From Bacillota bacterium (GTDB lineage Bacteria > Bacillota > Clostridia > Acetivibrionales > DTU013), in contig JAEXNT010000054.1 of NCBI GenBank assembly GCA_023439545.1, positions 1 through 27,995 on the forward strand: a stretch of 27,995 nucleotides of DNA, given 5' to 3'. The notes below the pieces were generated by a model. The model ran no database searches. It was given only the letters and a program-made list of their open reading frames with translations, and was not told where the DNA came from. The number at the start of each line of letters is the position of its first letter. Position 1 is the stretch's first letter. The translations under genes were made by a program, and so were the position numbers. Positions 22,866-27,995 of the stretch are shown here, piece by piece.

Positions 22866-23783
22866 ATGGAATTATACGTGCGAGCCTGCAGGTTTTACCC
22901 GGAAATAGGAAGGGAGATTCCGGTCGCTCATAATCCGTGTGAGAAATTTGACGAAATCAGCGGTTTAAGCGATAGGTTGAGGCTTATTCTGGTCCAAAAG
23001 GGAACAGGCATACTCAACATAAATGGCAAGAAAATTTCGGTCATAGCTCCTTCAGTTCTCTGCATCAATGAAAAGGAGACTGTCCGCCTTGTCGATAGCG
23101 TCAGATGGGACGCGCAGGCTTTTTACTTTCACCCCCGGTATATCAACGATAATTTTGACTTTGAAACAATCAGGAAAATGAAAAAAGAGCTGGCGATCAC
23201 TGTAAAGCAGGATTCTTTTTTGCTGGGCCCGTTTGTAGAAAGAAATGAGAATTATTTAGGCCAGCTTAATATCGATGCGGCATCGATGAGCTATGCTTCG
23301 GGTCTCCTGGAGTCCGTCAGGAAGGAAATCGACGAGCAGGCCCACCAATTCTGGTCCTGCCGCGCAAGATCCTATTTTATCGAGCTCCTCTTCATCCTGG
23401 CCCGTATATATAGATCACCTGAGGAAAATAGGGCCGACATCGTCAATAATTCACCGGAGATCATCGATAAGATTATCCTCTACCTGAATTCGAATTATTC
23501 GAAGAAAATAACAATAGCGGAACTGTGCACCCTGTTCAATACCAATAAAACTACGATACAGGAACAGTTTCAAAGCGCCACGGGACAATCGATACTGGCA
23601 TATTTGATTGCATTGCGAGTAAAACTGGCGGCACTTATGCTTAAGGACACAAGCCTTACGATTTCTGAAATCGTCGAACGTTTAGGCTTCAGTGATAACG
23701 CTCATTTTAACAAAATGTTCAAAAAGCTGACCGGTTATTCGCCAAACCTGTACCGCAAGCAATTCACATGGATCGCAAGATAG
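22866..23783 (+). CDS. AraC-family transcriptional regulator
   Basis: This is a 305-residue regulator. The first ~110 residues look like a cupin-type sensing domain (beta-rich, LILVQKGTGILNINGKK). The C-terminal ~100 residues are a standard AraC double helix-turn-helix. The first is around ITIAELCTLFNTNKTTIQEQF. The second is ISEIVERLGFSDNAHFNKMF, followed by KKLTGYSPNLYRKQF, the family signature. The ATG at 22866 follows GAGGTG at 22855-22860. The next gene begins 13 bases after its stop, so the two are almost surely one unit. The regulator may respond to a ligand linked with that binding protein. The effector is unknown. Confidence 0.9.
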   Translation: MELYVRACRFYPEIGREIPVAHNPCEKFDEISGLSDRLRLILVQKGTGILNINGKKISVIAPSVLCINEKETVRLVDSVRWDAQAFYFHPRYINDNFDFETIRKMKKELAITVKQDSFLLGPFVERNENYLGQLNIDAASMSYASGLLESVRKEIDEQAHQFWSCRARSYFIELLFILARIYRSPEENRADIVNNSPEIIDKIILYLNSNYSKKITIAELCTLFNTNKTTIQEQFQSATGQSILAYLIALRVKLAALMLKDTSLTISEIVERLGFSDNAHFNKMFKKLTGYSPNLYRKQFTWIAR

Positions 23784-23796
23784 TGAGGATAAAAAG

Positions 23797-26556
23797 ATGA
23801 AATCAAAGCCCGCCATAAGAAAGTACATAAAAATCGCCGGTGTATGTATCCTTGTAATCGCCGGCCTTCTATTGACCCCGGTGCATAATAATGTTGCCGA
23901 TATCGCCTCAATCGCGAAGCCTGTCGAGGAGCAGGGCGGGGTTGCGGCGGCAGATGAGAAGCAAGCCTCGTCCGCCGGGGAAAGCGTAATTAATATATAT
24001 TCGTGCGATCCGGAAGCGGAAGATATATTTACGGAGTATCACCGAATAAACCCCGGATTCAGATATAAATTCAACTGTTTTCCCGACGGGAACGGCGCCT
24101 ATTTCAGGCAAGTTATCAGTGAACTGGAAAAAGGCGGCGGAAATACAATGGACATTTATTGCATACCCGGCTGGTATGCGCGGGAATTTATCAAAGGGGA
24201 TTACTCCGGGTATGCATGTACATATAAAGAGCTTGGCGTAGACGTCGACACTGCTTTGAAGAAAGCGGACATACCGCAGTACGCAATCGACGCCGGAACC
24301 AATCCGGACGGTGAGCTGGTTACGCTACCCTATGAACCCGACATCGGAGTATTCATGTATCGCCGCTCTATTGCCAGGGGAGTTTGGGGAACTGACGATC
24401 CGGATAAAATTGCCGGTATCCTCGGCGCAGGCACGGAAAAATGGGATAGGTTCATGGAAGCGGCAAAGACCTTGAAGCAGCATGGTTACTCTATCGTACC
24501 CGGATGTGATGATATCTGGCCTTTGGTCGATACAAGGCTGAAAGAATATCCGGAGGTTAATTCAGAGTGGCTGAAATTCATGGACATTTCGAAAGAATTG
24601 CTGGACAAAGGCTGTATGACGGACATATTGCAGCATACGGACGAATGGTACAATTACCTGCAGGGTAAAGACGGCAAGAGGGTATTCGGACTTGTTCCCC
24701 ATCGTTTCTATGAATGGGGCGGAGAATTGGGGGATACCTACGGCGACTGGGCAATATGCCTGCCGCCGGTCAGTAACTTGGAGTTGGCCAACAGTACGGC
24801 AATCCTGGTCAATAAGGACTCACCTCTCAAGGATAAGGTCAGGCCTCTTATCGAATGGATCACACTGGACTGTTCCGAGACAGGGCTTCAGCATTGCCTA
24901 GCAAATGACTCCCTCAGCCATAAAAATAATGTTTATTATGGACTTAAGAGACCGGTTGTCTCCGGAACCGTTCTTAAAAGTGAAAGCGCCAGGCTCGACT
25001 TTCTGGGCGGGCAGGACATCAATAAAGTGTTTTATGACGCCCAAAAAGCTGCGGCGGGCAGGCAGCAGGGTTATTGCGGACTGGAAAATGTAAACGCCCC
25101 CCAATGGCTTATAAAGACAAAGGCGTACCTCAGGGGCGAAATGAACAGGAAAACTGCAATCGCAGATTATTTGAAGGAAGCGAAAGAATCCCGGGAATAT
25201 TTTGATACCTATTTTTATGATCCTGCAGTCAATATAGAGCTCAATATACGTACTGAAGATCAGGAGCTTGTGGATATAGTAAAAAAATATGCCGAAAGTC
25301 ATCCGGAATTCAAATACAAGATACATGGCTCAGTGGGATCACTTATCGATGACAACAATTTTCTCACTCAAATTATCGAACCGTTGAAAAAAGGCGACGG
25401 AAGTGCTGTGGATATTTACAGTATTCCTGACGTATATGCCGAGGAATTCATCAAGGGAAAATACTCAAGGTATGCAAGCACGTATAAGGAACTCGGCATC
25501 GACGTCGATTCCGCTTTAAAGAAGGCGGATATTCCGCAGTATGCGATTGACGCCGGAACCAATCCGGAAGGAGAAATAATTGCGCTTCCGTATGAAAGCG
25601 ACGTTTGCGTATTCATGTATCGCCGCTCAATTGCAAGGAGCGTATGGGGAACAGATGATCCGGATAAAATTGCCGATATCATCGGAGCAGGCGCCGAAAG
25701 TTTTGAAAGGTTCAAGGAAGCGGCGCAAACTTTGAAAAAACACGGCTGTTACATTGTGCCCGGAAGTTACGGCCTCTGGCCTTTGTTTGATGATGAGACC
25801 GATGCTGCCGGATTGGGATTGAATGGTAATTCTGAGATCAGTCCGAAGTCGGAAGAATTTATGGACATCTCAAAATACTTGTTTGACAATGGCTGTATGA
25901 AGGATACCGACCCGTATTCCGAACAATGGTACAAGGAATTGGACGGCAAAGGCGACAAGCAGGTATTCGGTCTCGTCACATTTGATAAGATGGTAACGAT
26001 ACAGTCCTTTTACTATCAAAGTAGTTTGAAGAATACCGCCGGCGACTGGGCAGTATGCCTCCCGCCGAGCAACAAATCAGGTACGGGCGCCAGTTCGGGG
26101 ATCATGGTCAATAAGGCCTCGCTGCTCAAGGATAAAATCGGGCCCCTTATCGAATGGATAACTCTGGACTGTTCCGAAAACGGGTTGCAGCACCGTCTGG
26201 CAAATGACACCCTCTATAGGAATGACAACGATACCGATGAATTGTATAAAGCCTTTGGCGGCAAAAGACCCGTCATTTCCGGGACCATTTTGAAAAGTAC
26301 AAAAAGCCGTATCGGTTTTTTGGGCGGACAAGATATAAATCCCTTGATATTGAATGCCAGAGAGGCAATAGACAGCAGAAAATATGTGTTTTACACCAGC
26401 TTGGATTCTGCATTCGCCGGGGAATGGTTTTCGGCGACAAGGGAATATCTCAGGGGGGAGAAAAGCAGAGCAGAAACGATTGCAGCATATAAAGCAAGAA
26501 TGAAGGATATCAGAAAGAGTCATGTCGAATATATCAGCGCAATTTATGGCGAATAA
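23797..26556 (+). CDS. Double-length solute-binding-like protein made of two fused homologous units
   Basis: This is a 919-residue exported or anchored protein. An N-terminal basic stretch and hydrophobic helix (about residues 10-28) form a signal sequence without a lipobox Cys. A short linker follows, then two similar halves: about residues 65-470 and 479-905. Both contain KADIPQYAIDAGTNP, a tyrosine-rich FMYRRSIAR, VWGTDDPDKIA, PLIEWITLDCSE, GLQH and FLGGQDIN in the same order. Each half has the size and general pattern of an ABC-transporter family-1 extracellular solute-binding protein, which is normally a single unit of about 430 residues. No permease or ATPase gene is in the window. GTGAGGA (23784-23790) precedes the ATG. 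With the AraC gene it may form a sensing or scavenging pair. The ligand is unknown. Confidence 0.75.
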   Translation: MKSKPAIRKYIKIAGVCILVIAGLLLTPVHNNVADIASIAKPVEEQGGVAAADEKQASSAGESVINIYSCDPEAEDIFTEYHRINPGFRYKFNCFPDGNGAYFRQVISELEKGGGNTMDIYCIPGWYAREFIKGDYSGYACTYKELGVDVDTALKKADIPQYAIDAGTNPDGELVTLPYEPDIGVFMYRRSIARGVWGTDDPDKIAGILGAGTEKWDRFMEAAKTLKQHGYSIVPGCDDIWPLVDTRLKEYPEVNSEWLKFMDISKELLDKGCMTDILQHTDEWYNYLQGKDGKRVFGLVPHRFYEWGGELGDTYGDWAICLPPVSNLELANSTAILVNKDSPLKDKVRPLIEWITLDCSETGLQHCLANDSLSHKNNVYYGLKRPVVSGTVLKSESARLDFLGGQDINKVFYDAQKAAAGRQQGYCGLENVNAPQWLIKTKAYLRGEMNRKTAIADYLKEAKESREYFDTYFYDPAVNIELNIRTEDQELVDIVKKYAESHPEFKYKIHGSVGSLIDDNNFLTQIIEPLKKGDGSAVDIYSIPDVYAEEFIKGKYSRYASTYKELGIDVDSALKKADIPQYAIDAGTNPEGEIIALPYESDVCVFMYRRSIARSVWGTDDPDKIADIIGAGAESFERFKEAAQTLKKHGCYIVPGSYGLWPLFDDETDAAGLGLNGNSEISPKSEEFMDISKYLFDNGCMKDTDPYSEQWYKELDGKGDKQVFGLVTFDKMVTIQSFYYQSSLKNTAGDWAVCLPPSNKSGTGASSGIMVNKASLLKDKIGPLIEWITLDCSENGLQHRLANDTLYRNDNDTDELYKAFGGKRPVISGTILKSTKSRIGFLGGQDINPLILNAREAIDSRKYVFYTSLDSAFAGEWFSATREYLRGEKSRAETIAAYKARMKDIRKSHVEYISAIYGE
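24235..25695 (+). repeat. Best-conserved part of the internal duplication in the solute-binding-like gene
   Basis: The strip around 24241-24420 matches 25501-25680 at an offset of 1260 bases. Amino acids are nearly the same but many third codon positions differ (for example GACATACCGCAGTACGC against GATATTCCGCAGTATGC). This shows an old duplication kept by selection on the protein. The similarity extends more weakly over the whole of both halves. Confidence 0.7.
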
Positions 26557-26583
26557 GAGATACACGCGAGCAAGAAAAAACTA

Positions 26584-26614
26584 TTGACCTGTCTATAGCT
26601 TTATAGTTTAGAGT
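26584..26614 (+). promoter_or_regulatory. MerR-type promoter with operator palindrome in front of the second MFS gene
   Basis: TTGACC (26584-26589) and TAGAGT (26609-26614) are 19 bases apart, too far for a normal promoter but typical of MerR-family targets. The spacer holds a perfect inverted repeat, CTATA-GCTT-TATAG (26593-26606), centred between the two boxes. MerR-type regulators bind such spacers and twist the DNA to activate transcription, often of drug exporters. No merR gene is in the window. A 17-base reading (TTTAGA at 26607) is possible. Confidence 0.5.
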
Positions 26615-26655
26615 TAAAGCCGAAGAACAAAAATCTGAGGTTTAAGGTGAGTGTA

Positions 26656-27873
26656 ATGATTAACTCTAAATTTAAAGACTTGTATCTTTTGGTCGCGGGG
26701 CAGTTCATTTCCCAGATAGGAGACAAATTCTACGCACTGGCGCTGGCATTTTGGGTGCTGCAGGTTACGAGATCATCCTCAAAAATGGGCTTGATGATAT
26801 TCTTCTCAATGGCGCCTTCGATCCTGCTGGGATTTTTCATCGGCGGGATAATCGACAGATTCGACAGGAAGACATTGCTGATAATCAGCGACGTCTTCAG
26901 AGGACTTGTAATAGGGCTTGTGGTGATCGTATATTTTCTGGGACACTTGAATTTGGGTGTTATCATAGTCGCCCAAATTCTGCTTTCCGTTGCCTCGGCC
27001 TTCTTTGCGCCAACAGTTCAGGCCATCATTCCGCAGATCGTCGATAAAGAGCATATATCGTCGGCAAATGCAAAAAGCCAGCTCGCGAGCGGCATTTCAA
27101 TGGTTGTCGGCCCTGTGCTCGGAGGTTTGGCGGTTTCATACCTGGGCTATGCCTTCGTTTTTATATTCAATGCCGTATCGTTCATGGCGGCAGCTGTTTT
27201 CGAAGCTTTAATGAATATCGGATCCCCCTTCGGGGCTTCTGAAAAAGCCCGAAGCATGAAGGACAGTATAAAAGAAGGGTACAGCTATATATTCGGAAGA
27301 AAAAAGATACTCATAATCATATCGATTGTTGCGATCATTCATTTCTTCGCAGGCTCCATGCAGGTCGTCATACCTGTGCTTGCGAACAGGCTCAACGGCA
27401 ATGGCGCGCAGAATCTCGGCTTCATTGAAACCTTTTACGGCATCGGCGCCATTGCGGCGGCTTTTCTGTTGAATGTATTCAGCATCAGCCGGAAGGAAGA
27501 AAGGACGATGTTCAGCGGCGTCTCCGCGTTAGGCTTTATTTTTATCGTATTTGCAGTTCTGACAGGCTTCGGGATCAAAAGCAGCATTCCTTACTTCATT
27601 GTTTTCCTGTTTATAAGCCTTACAGTCATTATCATTAGTACGGCATACCAGACAATACTGCAGAAAAATGTTGAAAACACCATGGCGGGAAGAGTTTTTG
27701 GCATAATCGGTTCAATCGGCAATTTGACGCTGCCGGCAGCCACTCTTGTGTTCGGTTTTCTGATGGATCGGTTTAGGATCGAAAAATTGACGGGTATATG
27801 CGGAGCGGCTATAATAGCTCTCTCTGTCCTGCTCCTTATAATTTATGGCAGAAGATCCGAAAATACGGTATAA
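26656..27873 (+). CDS. MFS transporter, macrolide-efflux-like
   Basis: This is a 405-residue protein of the major facilitator superfamily, close in type to macrolide or multidrug exporters. It starts 'MINSKFKDLYLLVAGQFISQIGDKFYALAL', has about 12 membrane helices, and has the motif-A-like loop GGIIDRFDRKTLL after helix 2. AAGGTGA (26644-26650) sits 5 bases before ATG 26656. An in-frame GTG at 26647 lies inside that site and is less likely. The gene is preceded by a MerR-type promoter and is probably induced by a compound. It could export a toxic compound, possibly the cluster product; the sequence does not say. It is a different subgroup from the transporter at 940-2238. Confidence 0.88.
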   Translation: MINSKFKDLYLLVAGQFISQIGDKFYALALAFWVLQVTRSSSKMGLMIFFSMAPSILLGFFIGGIIDRFDRKTLLIISDVFRGLVIGLVVIVYFLGHLNLGVIIVAQILLSVASAFFAPTVQAIIPQIVDKEHISSANAKSQLASGISMVVGPVLGGLAVSYLGYAFVFIFNAVSFMAAAVFEALMNIGSPFGASEKARSMKDSIKEGYSYIFGRKKILIIISIVAIIHFFAGSMQVVIPVLANRLNGNGAQNLGFIETFYGIGAIAAAFLLNVFSISRKEERTMFSGVSALGFIFIVFAVLTGFGIKSSIPYFIVFLFISLTVIIISTAYQTILQKNVENTMAGRVFGIIGSIGNLTLPAATLVFGFLMDRFRIEKLTGICGAAIIALSVLLLIIYGRRSENTV

Positions 27874-27885
27874 TTTTTTGGGAGG

Positions 27886-27995
27886 GTGCGCCAGTTCGGT
27901 GCGTGTAATATAGTCGGGTGTAAGTCCTGACCTGACAAAGCATAGCAAGCAGTCGGTACCAAGCCTTGGAGCCGGAGCCGCGAGGTGAGGTTTAA
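27886..27995 (+). mobile_element. 5' end of a group II intron (continues past the window)
   Basis: The sequence from GTGCGCC (27886) matches the start of bacterial group II intron domain I: the GTGCG 5' splice consensus, GGGTGTAAGTCC, AGCATAGCAAGC, CCTTGGAGCCG and GCCGCGAGGTGA in the usual order. The reverse transcriptase/maturase gene and the 3' end should lie to the right. The base before it is the end of TTTTTTGGGAGG, 12 bases after the MFS stop. I cannot assign the intron class from 110 bases. Confidence 0.75.

Noticed and set aside
1..27995. tRNA, rRNA or riboswitch genes
   Set aside because: I saw no tRNA-like cloverleaf, rRNA segment or known riboswitch core in the intergenic gaps; they are mostly short.

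Overview
The window is a 28-kb stretch of a low-to-mid GC Gram-positive genome, most likely Bacillota and probably Clostridia. The reasons are strong AGGAGG-type ribosome binding sites, ATG/TTG starts, codon use and protein families; no marker gene fixes the taxon. All convincing genes are on the + strand. About the first 20 kb is one tightly packed operon-like run of a hybrid non-ribosomal peptide/polyketide cluster that begins upstream of the window. The remaining 8 kb is a mosaic of small accessory genes, gene remnants and the start of a mobile intron.

Region 1 (1-19958), biosynthesis. It holds the 3' end of an NRPS (end of an A domain, a carrier and a half condensation domain), an MFS exporter, a membrane-anchored S12 serine peptidase with three C-terminal membrane helices, and two CPBP-like membrane proteins. 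A 2451-residue hybrid megasynthase follows (KS, AT-less linker, carrier, C, FkbH-like glyceryl-loading region, carrier, C), then a second NRPS (half C, A, carrier, C, A, carrier) and a 404-residue protein resembling BtrH-type or C39-like proteins. The A1 pocket reads as threonine. The A2 pocket belongs to the Cys-like group. No thioesterase, epimerase, ketoreductase or acyltransferase domain is visible. Read colinearly, a chain from upstream would be extended once by the KS, passed to a glycerate unit loaded by the FkbH-like domain (probably by an ester bond, because glycerate has no amine), then joined to Thr and a second residue. The S12 peptidase has the length, residue layout and topology of ClbP, the colibactin prodrug-cleaving peptidase. 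Together with the MFS exporter and the CPBP pair, this suggests a compound exported as an inactive precursor and matured outside the membrane.

Region 2 (19957-22745), decayed and unrelated genes. It contains the frameshifted C-terminal end of a Fic-family gene, an APH-like small-molecule kinase behind its own promoter, an unrecognised two-helix membrane/coiled-coil protein, and an HD-domain gene split by an in-frame TGA.

Region 3 (22866-27873), regulation and transport. It contains an AraC-family regulator and, 13 bases later, an unusual solute-binding-like protein made of two diverged full-length copies fused head to tail. A second MFS exporter follows, behind a promoter with a MerR-type 19-base spacer and internal palindrome. 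At the right edge (27886 on) the 5' end of a group II intron begins just after a ribosome-binding-site-like sequence and runs out of the window.
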